64,000 bases of DNA, from positions 221,157-285,156 of the forward strand of contig KV918829.1 of NCBI GenBank assembly GCA_002049455.2, written 5' to 3'. Shown one piece after another: positions 1 to 11,221 of this stretch. The notes below the pieces were generated by a model. That model saw only the letters and a list, made by a program, of their open reading frames with translations. It was not told the DNA's origin and made no database searches. The position numbers and the translations under genes are program-made. Each line of letters opens with the position of its first letter. Positions within the stretch are counted from its first letter, which is position 1. This DNA is from Porphyra umbilicalis. Its lineage: Eukaryota > Rhodophyta > Bangiophyceae > Bangiales > Bangiaceae.

Positions 1-1151
1 GTCTCCAATTATGCGAGAAGCACCTCATCGCATTGGTACACCTACACTTTCGCTGGGGGGTGGTGGTCTGGAGTTGGATGCTTGACGTTTTGTATACCCT
101 GCGTAGACTGCCCTGATGGGCAGTGAGGTGGGTTAGGACTGCTGCGGCGCAGTCTCTGTGGACGGGCACTGCCCCTGGAAGCCGCAGCTTTACTCTTCTC
201 TATCGAGAAACGAGCCAAACGAGCTGCATGTAGCGCATGTACGACCGCCGTACAACCAGATACAGACAATTCCCTGGCCTTTAGGACAGGGTGCTCTCAA
301 AGTGTAGTGATGCACACATATACTTAGATCACGGGACTTGCTCTCCGTTTCAGAGGTGGCAGTCTGCATTCGTGTCCTCAGGGATCTGAGAGCGTGTCAG
401 CGTTGGAAGGGTCGCGATGACGCTAAAAGCGAATAGAGTTAAGTGGCTGAGAAGGACTGTCCTGCCACAGGGGTCACAGGGCGCCTGCCCCCCTACCCCG
501 CCGCCCCGAGTTGCGCGCGGCGACCGCGCGCGGCGACTTCTGGGGTTCGACCAGCCCACGATGACCCGCGGGTGATCGTGCCTGCGGGCCAGCTTCTGTA
601 GCGGCGGCTCGTCGGCAATTTCTGACGCCATCGAGCTGCGCGGTTGGAGGCGCCCCGTCGCGCGGCGGTCGGTCCCACCCGCCCGCCCGTGCGCCGTGTC
701 GGCTGCCCCGCCCGCCGTGCGCAGGTGCGCTGCGCAGCGGAGTGACGGCCCCTCTGGTGGGTGCCGCGCGACGCCGGCGGGCCGCCGCCGCTGTCGTGGC
801 GGCGGCGGCACTCCTTTCCCCGCCCCGCGCGCCCCCCGCCACGGCAACGTGGCTGTATGTGCCCCCGTGCGCGCTCGCAGCCATGGGGCGGGCCGGCATG
901 CCCCGTGTCGATGCGTCGCCGAGCGCGCCACCGCCCTGAAGGCCAGGGTATTGCACGCACGTGCTTGGAATTCTGTGCGGCACCGTGCAAGACTCATGCA
1001 AAGATTCGGTGCACTTGTGCAAGCGTCGAGCAAGCGCCATACAAGAACTTTGTACGAAAAGCACCCGATCCGTACGAGAAATCGAGGCTTGTATCAGCTT
1101 GTATCCAATTGTATTCAAGCAGATACAAGATCTTCCAGGGACATGATCTAA

Positions 1152-1180
1152 GAGCACACCCAACAACGTCGGTTGCGAAC
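1152..1180 (+). repeat. Left terminal inverted repeat of the Harbinger element
   Basis: This 29-bp segment is the exact reverse complement of 4389-4417 and sits directly after a TAA that is repeated after the other end. Confidence 0.9.
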
Positions 1181-2085
1181 GACCTGCGAACCGTTTAAGA
1201 GCGCAACGTGTGCGCTTATGAGTGGCCAAAACTGTTTCGGCAGCGATATGCGCGAACCCGCTCCGCTCGGATCCAGAGTACTTGTTTTCTTCTGTCGGCA
1301 GATCGCAGTGTATGGAAAACGGAGAAGGTGACGTTGCTGGGTTGCCGACCTGCTAACTGGAGCCTGCGAGCGGCTTTCCCGTGAGATGTCCACATTCCGA
1401 CAATCCAGTGCGACATTTCAAGCAAACAGGCCATCGATCGACCTCGCGATCACGCTGATCTGGACCCCAATCGTCAGCAAATAAGCCGGTCAAGTGAGAC
1501 ACGCAGCGCGATAGGCTTCAAATGGCTGCAAATTCTTGCCATCGAGTAGACACGACGAGGTCAAACGCACAAATGTCGGAGACACGTTGGCAGTATCTCG
1601 CATCATCTCGCGGCGCTGTCGCATCTCGCGACTGACAGCAGTGATTTGTAGGTCTCTCATTGGTCCGTTCAGCCGGCAGACGTACAGCGTGCGTGCAATC
1701 TGGTGGCGCTTTCGCCTCGATCGACACTGGAGCAATCTGTTCTGAAGCGCCTGTGAGGCGGCCGCGTGGTGTCTGCCGGTCACCGTGACGCAGGGCGGGC
1801 TCCCACGCGGCCGCTTGCGGCGGTCGGGCGGCCCGGCCTGCGAGGCTGCCGAGACGCGGCAGGGGCCACGTACGATCGCGTCCCTTGCGGAGCGGCAGAA
1901 TCGTGCGACCCCCTCCGACTTTTGTGTCATCGATCTGCATGCTCATTGGTCAGACGCGCTGTTCATATGCATCCAGCCGGACACACCCTGCTGCTGTCCA
2001 GTGCAAGACTGCGCAAGGCCAAAGCAGCGTAGTCACGCCTCGCGTCCCTCTTGACAACGACGGCGCTGTCTGTATTGGGAACCTC

Positions 2086-2582
2086 TGCGGCCGCTACTGC
2101 GGCCGCTGAGGCGACGGCGGCTGCGGCCGCAGGTGGGGCTCCAGGTGCGGCCGCATCGCCTGCATGTGCGTCTTCTGCATGTGCCGGTGCGGCCGCGTCT
2201 CCTGGGTCTGGCGGAGCGCCCGCTATGCCTGGCGTCGCGGCTGTGAACGGCCGCGAAGCGGCCGCGTCGGCGTCGACCACGGGCCGTACGGTCGAGTCCC
2301 CGGCCTCCGGCGCGGCCGCGAGTGCGGCCGCATTGCTTCCGTCTGCACCTTTTCCCAGCGGCGGCTCCCATGCGTCGCCGTGTGCCGGCGCATCACCAGC
2401 TGCGGTCGCCAGCGCGGCCGTTGCCCGCCGCGCTGCGGCTTCGGCTGGTGTTGAATCTGTCAAGCGGAGGAAGGCGTGCGGCTTGAACTCGCTGCAGACC
2501 AAGTATGCCCGTTCACGGCGAGTGGGGACTCCGTCCCGGGTCCAAGTCGCTTGGTGACGCCGCGGCCGCAGAATGCGGCCGC
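2086..2582. repeat. Cluster of ten GCGGCCGC octamers in Ala-coding low-complexity DNA
   Basis: Ten copies of the palindromic octamer GCGGCCGC occur in about 500 bp, at irregular spacing. Four more lie within the same transposon near 2981, 3733, 3745 and 3823. The stretch is open on both strands and would encode alanine-rich peptides (plus 2051-2557; minus 1963-2502). I recognise no domain in either, and the composition alone could keep the frames open. It lies inside the Harbinger element, between its left end and the transposase fragment. Confidence 0.6.
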
Positions 2583-3077
2583 TGGCGCTTCGGGCGACGA
2601 CGAGTGGGACGCTTGCTGTGGCACTTGTGGCAGCGATGTCGCGGATGGCGACTTGCCTTGAGTTGTGACTCTTTTAATTTGCGAGACTGAGTCCTCTCTG
2701 CGCGTTGAGTGTTCGGCTAGTGCACCACAATAATACACGTTTTTTTTTCCCTTTGCCGGTTTTCTTTTTTCCTACTCTCTGACTCTGTCCGACTCACCGA
2801 CTCTGTCCGAAAAACCAGCACGGCACGATCCCTTCACTTATGCACCAGATACATTGCAGCATGATATTCTACGACGCTCGCCGACATCCGCCCACGACAG
2901 ACAGAGCGGTGGCCTCGCCTGTCTTTCCAGAGAAGTGGAAGCCGCCCATGAGTCTTACCTATCCTAAGTCGACGTGGCGGCCGCGGCCGACGCGTAAATA
3001 TGTGAGGAAAAAAAGCCATGACGGCGAAAAAAAGAACCGTTGAAGACTACACATACGGCTCCGGAAGGGACCCGCGG

Positions 3078-3701
3078 TCAGCGGAAATATGGGCTGCCAG
3101 GTCTTCGCGGAGAGATCTCCCCCTCGATAGGAGGCCGTCGGTACACAGTTTCCCCCTCCTCAGTGATAAACTCCATCAGCTTCTTAGTCGCCACGTCAGT
3201 TGTGAAATTGGACAGCCGAACATACTCATCCGCGCGATTGTACGGCCCCCAGTACGCGGCCACACAGAAAGCGGCCACCAGCTTCTGCAGAACATGAGCT
3301 CGTGGCCGCCTCGTCGCATTGATGCTCTGCCGCCCACACGGCCTGTCGCAAATGGCCTCGTAAACGCTCTTAAACAGAGACCGTGGCACACGGAAGCGAC
3401 GCTCAAACGTCTCTTCTCCATACACAGGCGGCTGCCCATCCACACCAATATAATCCCGCATGATGCCGCGCATACCCTGGTCGAAATCACGTGGCCGGTT
3501 GGCACGCCGCCCGGCCACAGACCCGACAAAACGCCGTCTGCGCGCTCGCTGCGCCGTATTCCTGCGATAACGGCGCGTCAGGAACAGAGATCGCGCTCCG
3601 ATGACGGCCGCAAGCAGCTCGTCCGCGGAGCCCTCCGACTGCCCGCGGCCGTCATCGCTCGACGACCCAGACCCATCATCAGTGGACGCGTCCATCTCCA
3701 T
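3078..3701 (-). pseudogene. Harbinger-like transposase, N-terminal fragment
   Basis: The 207-codon minus-strand frame opens with an acidic, Ser/Asp-rich stretch (about residues 1-30) and a basic segment. It then shows a block of the type seen near the N-terminus of PIF/Harbinger (plant transposon protein) transposases: a glycine/proline-rich lead, then ETFERRFRVPRSLFKSVYEA, then KLVAAFCVAAYWGP around residues 140-155. In the family this helical region precedes the DDE catalytic core. Here the frame stops soon afterwards, and I find no DGxH, GDxG or VE motif downstream, so the catalytic part is missing. It lies inside an element with intact ends, so it is best read as a decayed or internally deleted transposase. 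A spliced downstream exon cannot be fully excluded. Confidence 0.62.
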
Positions 3702-4388
3702 CCACCAGTGCAGCTGACTACAGGAGAGCTAGAGCGGCCGCAGAAGCGGCCGCAAAGGCGGCACCAGCAGCGCGTCAACTGGGGGCCACCCCGCCAAAGA
3801 ATTCCGCTGCACGACCGCATTGCGGCCGCGCGCCCACCCATGCGACAGTGCCTCTAGGCGGCCCCCCCCCCTAATCAAACCGTTCAGCCGTGGGGGGGCC
3901 GACCCAGAATCGCGCGTGGCGGCGGATGTCCACCAGGAAAAACCGTGTCCCGCCCGCCCCCCCCCCACAGGGCCCGACAATGAGCGCCGCCTGCGCCTCG
4001 AACGGAATCTGGGGCCACTCGCGACCGCATGCTCATGAATATCAGATCTCGAGACGCCTGTGTGATCGTCAACGCAACGTGTGTCTGTCTGCGATCGTCC
4101 CGATTTGGGTGTTTGACCCCCGTTTAGACACAATTGTAGACAGATTCGGTTCGCAAAACGTTCGGAAATGCACAAACGTCTGCGCAAACGCCAGTGGTAT
4201 GGTCGGCCGATGGAAAAATGCGAACCTCCTGCGAACCAGCGCCATATTATCCGGTTGGACTTATATCTGGCCCACCAGTAGCTCGGTTCGCAGATCTGGT
4301 TCGCGACGTTAGTAGGATGACCGGTTTTCCCATACCTCTGCCCATAACTGGCAAATATGCCACATTTAACGAATAATACGCAAAAGCG

Positions 4389-4417
4389 GTTCGCAACCGA
4401 CGTTGTTGGGTGTGCTC
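4389..4417 (-). repeat. Right terminal inverted repeat of the Harbinger element
   Basis: This 29-bp segment is the exact reverse complement of 1152-1180 and is followed directly by TAA (4418-4420), completing the 3-bp target duplication. Confidence 0.9.
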
Positions 4418-5135
4418 TAAGCGCCACTGTGCCGCCCGCCGCGCCGTGAGCACCAATCGACCGGGCACTGTCCAAGAAATAGCCCCCCTCCCTGTGAGAA
4501 ACAGCAATTTCGGCTGGGCGGATTGCCGCGTCCTCGATTCCAACGCTGTGCCACGTCGTTTGAATTCGACGGGCTTCCAATTTGATCCCCCCCGCCGCTC
4601 CGTCGTGCTTGCGCTCGCCCCCACCCGCTGCCTCCCCCAAGGTGCGGCCCCGCCCCCGCTGCGGGCGCGCCCGCCGCCGCCCCCACCCCCGCCCCCGCCG
4701 CGGGCGCCCGCGCCGCAGCAGCGACGGGCGGTGCCGCCGCGCGGCAGCCGGCCCGCGCGCCCGCGGCCGCCCCCGCCCGCGTCGCCATGGCGCCCGCGTC
4801 GCCCCCGGTCCGCCGCCCCCGCCGTCGCGCGCCCCTCCAGTGTGGGGCGGGCGGCGGGCGGGCGGCGGGCGGGGGGGCGCCCGCCGCGCGCGCCGCGTGC
4901 GGCGCGTCGCGGCCGCGCGACCGTGCGCGCGGCGGGGCACTGCCCCTTTTGTTTCGGCCGCCGCCGAGAACGCCCGCGCGCCTGGCGCCGCGCGCGGCTC
5001 TGCCCCACCGCGGATGCCGACCGCCCCCCCCCCCCCGTCGCGACGCGGTCCCGTCGCGCCGACCCCAGACACACGCGCCCCCTCCCACCCACTCTCCTCC
5101 CCCCGCCCTCCCCCCGTTGTGTTGTTCCCCTTTCC

Positions 5136-5939
5136 ATGCCCGCCATGCGGCCGCCGGCGCGACCGCCACGGCGGTGGCGCCGCCGCCGCCGCTGCGGCGC
5201 CCGCCCCCCCCTCCGGTCGGTGGTCGGCGCGCTGCTCGCCGCCGCCGCCGCCGCCGCTGCCGCCGCGGCGGTCGCCCCCCGCCCCGCGGTGGCGTCGCAC
5301 GTGGATTTGGCGTTTAACCTCGGGGGCCCCCCCACGGGCGCGTACCGCTCCGAAGGCGACGGCCTCGCCATGGCCGACGCCTACCCCCTCTCGACGTACC
5401 GCGGCGGCGGCCTGCCGTCGACGCCCCAAGGCATTGTCGCCGCGTCGCAGCGCTTCTCCCGCGACGACCACCTCGTCCTCCACCTCCCCGTCGCCGACGG
5501 GGAGTACACCCTCGCGCTCCTCTTTGCAGAGGTGTGGGCGGCGGCGTGCCACCGCCGCGGCCGCGTCTTTGACATTACGGTGCTCGGCGGGGCGGGGGCC
5601 GAGGTCGGCGCCGCCGACTATGACACCTACACGGCGGCGGGGGGGCGGTGCCACCAGCCGGTCATCAAGACGTTTTCGGCGCTCACCGCGGCGGGCGGGT
5701 CGGGCCTCACGGTCGTGCTCAGCCGCGTCGTGCAAAACCCGACGCTCGCGGGCGTCCTCGTCACGGGCTACAGCCACCCGGGCGGGCGCCCGGCGCGCCC
5801 GTGGGTGCCCCCGACCGACGGGGAGCTGGCGGCAATGCGCGCGCGGCGGCGGGCGCAGCACCGGCCGACGCCGCCGTCGGCGGTGTTTGGGGGGGGGGGG
5901 GGGGCGCCGCCGGTGGGGCGCGGGGGGGGTGGGGGATGA
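5136..5939 (+). CDS. Secreted malectin-domain protein, N-terminal part of a large wall-type protein
   Basis: The start is an ATG at 5136, with a second ATG three codons on at 5145. An Arg-rich n-region and a run of about eleven alanines ending AVAPRPAVA form a plausible signal peptide (about residues 1-55). The next 150 residues look like a malectin fold: an opening DLAFNLGG, then YRSEGDGLAMADAYP, then EYTLALLFAEVW, then RVFDITVLGG, and a closing GVLVTGYS. Malectin domains bind carbohydrate and in plants and algae usually sit outside the cell. The frame ends at TGA (5937-5939) in a stretch of very long G runs (5889 onward), after which the same frame reopens into a proline-rich stalk. I read the stop as a probable homopolymer length error or very recent mutation and treat 5136-9695 as one gene. 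A genuine short secreted malectin protein is the alternative. Confidence 0.7.
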   Translation: MPAMRPPARPPRRWRRRRRCGARPPLRSVVGALLAAAAAAAAAAAVAPRPAVASHVDLAFNLGGPPTGAYRSEGDGLAMADAYPLSTYRGGGLPSTPQGIVAASQRFSRDDHLVLHLPVADGEYTLALLFAEVWAAACHRRGRVFDITVLGGAGAEVGAADYDTYTAAGGRCHQPVIKTFSALTAAGGSGLTVVLSRVVQNPTLAGVLVTGYSHPGGRPARPWVPPTDGELAAMRARRRAQHRPTPPSAVFGGGGGAPPVGRGGGGG

Positions 5940-5975
5940 GGGCCCGGCGGTGGGGGCCGCCCACGGGCGTGGGGG

Positions 5976-5983
5976 GTGCGTAT

Positions 5984-6018
<35 letters not shown>

Positions 6019-6232
6019 GGGGGGGGGGGGGTGTGGGGGGGGGGGTGGGGGGGGGGCGCCCGACGCCCGTCCCAACGCCGCAGCTGCCGCCTGCAACGAC
6101 GCTGTGGGGGGTGCCGTCGCCGACGGCCAGCGTGGCGGCGGCGGTGTCGCCGCCGCCACCGGCCGCGGCGGCCGAAACGTACACGCCCCCGCCGCGGTCT
6201 GCCGAGGCGCCGTCGCCGGCGCGCGACGTGTG

Positions 6233-6306
<74 letters not shown>

Positions 6307-8258
6307 TGCCGTCACCGCCCGCGCCGCCGCCGGCCGAAGCGCCCGTGCCGGTGCCGCCTGTGCCCGTGCAGCCGCCGGCGGTCGACGCGCCGGCGGCGCC
6401 ACCGCCGCCCGCCGAGGCGGCCACGCTGCCGCCGCCGCCGTCGCCCAATGCCTTTCGGCCGCCGCTGCAGCCGCCGGCGGGCGAGGCGCAGCCGCCGGCG
6501 GGCGAGGCGCCGCTCCCGTCGCCGACGCCGGCAGCAGAGGCGGCGCCGCAACCGCCGCCACCGCCGCCGCCGCCACCGCCGCCGCCACCGTCGCCGCCGC
6601 CGCCGCCGCCGCCGCTCGTGCCGCCGGGGCGGGAGCCCATGGCGGCTCCGCCCTCAGCGGCCGCCGTCGAGGGGCCGCTGCCGCCGCCCCCACCGCCGAC
6701 AGTCGACGGCGCCGCTGCCGCTGCGCCCGCGGCTGTGGCGCCGCCGCCGCCGCCTGCGCCAGGCTATGAGGGCGTCGCGCCGCCGTCTGTCTTGCCGCCA
6801 CTGCCGCCGCCGCCCGCGCCGGGCTTTGATGGTGTGGCGCCGGCATCGGGCTTGCCGCCGCCGCCGCCGCCGCCCGCGCCGGGCTTTGATGGCGTGGCGC
6901 CGCCGCCGGGCTTGCCGCCGCCGCCGCCGCCCGCGCCGGGCCATGGCGGTTTGCCGCCACCGGGCGTGCTGCCGCCGCCGCCGCTGTCGCCGCCGCCGCC
7001 ACCATCACCGACACCGCCTGCGACTGTTGTGGGTGGTGGCGCACCACCCTTGCCGCCACCGCCCGCGACTAATGTGGGTGTCGGCGCGCCGCCCTTGCCG
7101 CCACCGCCCGCGGCTGATGTGGGTGACGGCGCACCGCCCTTGCCGCTACCGCCCGCGACTAATATGGGTGTCGGCACGCCGCCCGTACCGTCGCCACCAA
7201 CGGCCGACCATGATGGCGTACCGCCGTCGCCGACACCCGCGGCGGGCGCCGACGGCGTCGCGTCGCCACCGCCGCCACCGCCGGCTGTGGTTGACCCAAT
7301 GACGGGCGCGCCGCTGTCGCCGCCGGCCGACCCGCCCGCACCGCCGCCCGCCGTGGCGGTCGAGCCGCCGACGGCCATGGGGACGGCGGCCGCGCCCCCG
7401 CCGGCGGCGCCGGTCGACCCGCTGACGGGCCTGCCGGTGGCGTCCGTGGACGTGGCGGCGGGTGCACCCAGCGGTGCACCGCCGCCGCCACCGCCGCCGC
7501 CGCCGCCGCCGTCTCCACCAGTGTATTCAGTTGACTCGCAGACGGGGCTGCCGACGGTTGCCGGTGACCCGCTGGTGGGCGCGCAGGTCGGTGCGCCGCC
7601 CTTGGCGCCGCCGGTCGGCGCGGTGACGGGGCTGCCGCCAGGACCGGTGGGGCCGCCGACCAGCCCCCCGGCGGCAGCGACTGCACCAGCACCCGCTGTG
7701 AGCCCGATGGCTGGTGTCCCGTTGGTCGCACCGGCGGCGTCAGCGGTGAACCCGCTCTCTGGTGCCCCGTTGGGTGCGCCGCCGACAGCGCCGCCCGTGG
7801 ACCCGCTGACGGGTGCCCCAGTGGCGGCACCGGCGCCACTGGTGGCACCACCGGCGCCGGCGGTGGCGGTGGATCCACAGCCGGGCGCGCCGGTGCCGGC
7901 GCACGCTGGCGGAGGGGTCCTGTTACCCGGCGACGACGTCGGGCGCACATTTTTGGCGCACGGCGTTCCGGGCGAGGCGGCGGTGCGCGCCCCGCCGCTG
8001 GCGCCGGGCGTGGTGGGCGACCCTGGTGCCGATGCTGGCTCGGCGGCGGTGCGCGCCCCGCCAATGGCGCCGGGCGTGTTGGGTGACCCTGCTGCCGACG
8101 CTGGCGCTGCGGCGGTGCGCGCCCCGCCGCTGGCGCCGGCAGTGTCGGGCGATCCTACTGCGGACGCTGCGGCGGTATTGGCGGCGGCAGTTGGTGCGCC
8201 CCCGCTGCCCCCTCAAGGTGCTCCCCCTCCGCCGGGAGCCGTCCCACCCCCCCCCCCC
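5976..8258 (+). CDS. Proline-rich repetitive stalk of the malectin protein
   Basis: This is the same frame as the malectin domain, reopened after the stop at 5937. It encodes roughly 750 residues dominated by Pro, Ala, Val and Gly. Distinct repeat types follow one another: uninterrupted polyproline near 6236-6305; a family with APGFDGVAP and GLPPPPPP (about 6750-6960); GVGAPPLPPPPA units (about 7070-7190); a DPLTGAP/DPLTGLP family (about 7280-7830); and three RAPPLAPG...GDP..DA units (about 7985-8180). Such sequence is usual for extended extracellular-matrix stalks rich in possible hydroxyproline glycosylation sites. The frame is lost at a 13-C run (8247-8259); the matching repetitive sense continues in the +1 frame from there. 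The repeats are protein-level patterns with codon changes between units, which supports real coding. Confidence 0.6.
6236..6305 (+). repeat. GCC/CCG microsatellite coding for polyproline
   Basis: About 70 bp of uninterrupted CCG triplets encode more than twenty consecutive prolines within the stalk. A second, 60-bp tract of the same kind is at 9296-9357. Confidence 0.85.
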
Positions 8259-9300
8259 CTCACCCATCGCGGGCGACGTGCCGCCGCCGCCGCTCGTGCC
8301 CGCCATGGCCCCTGCCCCCGAGACGGCCGTGCCGCCGCCGGGACCGGCACCTCCGCCCGTTGCACTGCCGCCTGGCACGGAGCTGCCGGTGCCGTCGGCG
8401 CCAGGGGTGGCGGGGCTTCCACCGCCTCCTCAGACCGTCGGTGAGGTTGCGCCGCCGGGGGTGGTACCGATGGCGCCCGCGCCGGGCGCGGTGGCGGTTG
8501 GTGCCGACGGCCTGCCCGTGCCGGTCGCCGTCGCCCCGGGGGGGGCGCTTCTCGGTTCCGAAAGTCCACCCGCGCCGCCGCCGGTCGCTCCCGCCGCCCC
8601 GGTTGATGGCGGGGGGGGGCTGCTGCCACCGCCGCCACCCGCCGGCGGTGCGCCTGGTGGCACGGTTGTTGGCCCAGACGGGCTCCCGGTGGCGCCGCCG
8701 CCGCCGCCGCCCTCTGCTTTTGTCGGCGCGACCGTTGGCCCGGACGGCCTGCCCGTGGCGGTGCCGCCGGCGCCCACCGCTTATGGCGGCGCGGTCGTTG
8801 GCCCCGATGACGTGCCCGTGGCGGCGCCGCCCGCGCCGCCCGCGCCGCTCGCGCTGCCCGCGCCGCCCACGCCGCCCGCGCCACCCGCGCTCGCGCCGTA
8901 CGTGGCGCCTGCGGATGGCCCGCCCGTCGGCGACGCGCCCCCCGCCGCCGCCGGTGCCACCCCGCCGGTTGGCCTGCCGCCGGCGCCCTCCCCACGCCAC
9001 CGCCTCTTTGTGCCGACCGCCGCCCTGCCGCTGCTCCCCAGCGACGTGGCACCCGTCGCCGCCGGCGTGTCGCCCCCCACCGGCGACGCGTCGCCCTTTG
9101 CATCGACGCTTGCGGCCGTCCCCCCGCCGGCACCGGCCGTGCACCTTGCCCTCCCCGAAGCGGCGGGCGTGGTGCGGCGGCGGCTGGCCGCCGCCGCCAC
9201 CGCCGCGCGCCCGCGGCGGCGGTGGCGGGGGCTGGCGTTTGCGCGGCCGCTGGCAACGGCGGCGGCGGGCGCGCCCGCGGTGGCGCCGTCGCCGCCGCTG

Positions 9301-9359
<59 letters not shown>

Positions 9360-9695
9360 GACGCCCGCGAGCGGCGGGTGCCTCTCCAACGCCACCCACT
9401 GCGCGTGCGCCACGTCGCCGCGCACGCGCAGCGGGTGTTTGGTGCCCATCGGTGTCGCCACCGTGGCAGACGGCGGCGGCACCGACGAGGCGGACGGCGG
9501 CCTCGTCGAGTGCGTGCGTGCGACGTGCCCCCGCCGCCACTGGTGTTCGTGTGGGGGGACGGGCGTGTGCGAGCGCGGCACCGTGCGGTCCGTGTTGGTC
9601 GCGGTCGGCCACGGGCTGGCGGGGGGAGAAGCGGGGGGGGGGGGGCGACCGCCTGCACCCGCGTGCAGCTGCCGGGGGGGGGCTCCCGCACCTGA
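8259..9695 (+). CDS. C-terminal part of the malectin/proline-rich protein with a cysteine-rich domain
   Basis: After the C run the open frame (frame 1) begins with PPPPSPIAGDVPPPPLVP. It carries three VGPDGLPVA-type units (about 8660-8820), more proline/alanine stalk, a second polyproline tract (9296-9357) and then a compact cysteine-rich module. That module has ten cysteines in about 75 residues, starting GGCLSNATHCACATSP and ending GGTGVCERGTVRS (about 9373-9590). Even spacing of the cysteines suggests a disulfide-bonded extracellular domain; I do not recognise the family. A further run of 14 G (about 9630-9645) may hide another slip. With one slip the protein would end at the TGA at 9693-9695; as written, frame 1 stays open to 10398 with an abrupt change of composition. 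The true 3' end is therefore uncertain. Confidence 0.5.
9296..9357 (+). repeat. Second CCG polyproline tract
   Basis: Perfect CCG triplets encode polyproline just before the cysteine-rich C-terminal module, separating stalk from terminal domain. Confidence 0.85.
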
Positions 9696-9699
9696 CGTG

Positions 9700-11221
9700 G
9701 GTGGGCAAGTTGGGAGAGGAGGGGGGCGGGGGCGGGGGGGAGAGCCCCGATTTTGGAGGACGGGGAGAGTGGCGGGATGGAGCCGCACAGTGTTGACCAA
9801 GGCAAGTAGAAAGGAACTAGAAAGGGATGCTGTGTGGAATCGCCGAGCTGCTGCGTCCAACAGCAGAGGTCGAGCACGCTGGGACGCTGCGAGTGACACG
9901 CGCATGGCTTGGGGTGTTGCGAAGGGCGCTCCACGGGGCTGGGGCGTCCGCAAGCCACAAAGGCAGTCTACACATGGGATCCCCGCGAAGGCAAGCAAGG
10001 AGAGGCGGCCGAGAAAGACAAGGACTTCCGGACATGATTGGAGAGAACCACACAGCTTTACTCTGCAAGCGCTCAGGCACGGCCCACACGCCCAACCCAC
10101 ACGACGCGCGACCCGACCAACGGCGCGGACCGCTCCCAACACCGTCGCTGGTCCCCAACACCCCCCCCGCCGCAAGTGCCTCTCCATCACCGCAAAGACC
10201 ACCCCCCAACACCACAACAAACGTCCCGCGACACCGCGCCTCCGCCCCCCGCCAAAGACGCCCGCGCACCACCACCACCAAACGAACAGCAACCAGCGGC
10301 CAAGCAGACAAGGCGCAACTCGGGCGAAAGACACCCCGCAGACGCAGGGGGGGCGGGGGCACGAGCCCCCACCCTCCCAACGACCGCGGAGCGGGTGAAG
10401 ACCAGTCCGAGTTCCCCTCCCCCCGCCCCCGCGCGGCGGGGACGAGGCGAGGGGGTCAGAAGGGTACGTGCGGCCCAAACTTGAAAAACAAGACTTTCTG
10501 AGGGCGACTGCGTTCAATCGGTGGGCGCAAGGGTGCGCCAGCCTCCCGTTCATCACGTGTTAAAACCCAGAAAGATCATCACGAGGGAGACAGCGCGAAG
10601 GCGGCGCACGGTGTGCGCGCGGCGCGGCCGTCGTTCTTGTACTCGGCGGCGCCAGGCGCAGGGCGACGGCGGACCGGTCCGCGACAAATCCAAAGCCGCA
10701 GCGCCGTTGAGCGAATCGCATGCCACGTGGATGGAGACAGGTTTACAGTACACCATGCACTCGGGGTGCACCGGCACCGCAGTCGCTGTCTTTCCTGCGG
10801 CAACACCCCGACCGTCTTTATGCTTCTCGTTACCCTCCTCCTGTTTGGCAGTCAATTTTCGGCGGTGCAGCTTGTCCCTGCTTTTTTCATGTTCTGCGGT
10901 CTACCTTGCGCGGCTCTGAAAACGCGATACGTGGAGCAGCACAAGAATCCAGCCGAGGCACTCGGCTGTACTAGTCAGAATGGCCAAAACCGCCTGTCGT
11001 TCACCATCACCTGTCTGGAGACATTCAAAGATTGTCCTTGCTCTTTCAAATGTGAGATCAAGTGCTACGTAAGTGTGTAAGTATCCTGTGCTACTTACAT
11101 TCGTTGTGCTGTTCTTTGGTGCGCTTGTGTAACGTGTCTGCGGTAGCACGACAGAGACTCAAGGGTACATGTTACACCGTCAGGGTTGTCCGGGGCGGTC
11201 AGACTGTGAAGAGGGGATGGG
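9700..11221. other. No recognisable gene
   Basis: Open frames here are short and disagree between strands. The first part is probably 3' flanking sequence of the malectin gene. The stretch 10080-10400 is C/A-rich on the plus strand. From 10560 to 11110 the composition is closer to average, with no domain that I recognise. Confidence 0.5.

Larger units (their letters stand above)
1152..4417 (-). mobile_element. PIF/Harbinger-type DNA transposon with intact ends, probably non-autonomous
   Basis: The two ends are perfect 29-bp inverted repeats beginning GAGCACACCCAACAAC (1152-1180 and, inverted, 4389-4417). They are flanked on both sides by the trinucleotide TAA (1149-1151 and 4418-4420), the target duplication typical of PIF/Harbinger. 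A fragment resembling a Harbinger transposase lies inside on the minus strand (3078-3701). Inside the right end the motif GGTTCGCA and its complement TGCGAACC recur (near 4148, 4218, 4230, 4283, 4297 and 4388), and TGCGAAC also occurs just inside the left end (near 1173 and 1185). These look like subterminal transposase-binding repeats. No catalytic half of the transposase was found, so the element probably moved using enzyme supplied in trans. Confidence 0.88.

Noticed and set aside
3729-5861. 710-codon minus-strand frame
   Set aside because: It runs across the Harbinger end and the malectin gene, is Arg/Gly-rich throughout and is a shadow of GC bias.
8781-10556. 591-codon minus-strand frame
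   Set aside because: It is mostly antisense to the malectin C-terminal coding part, with no motif of its own.
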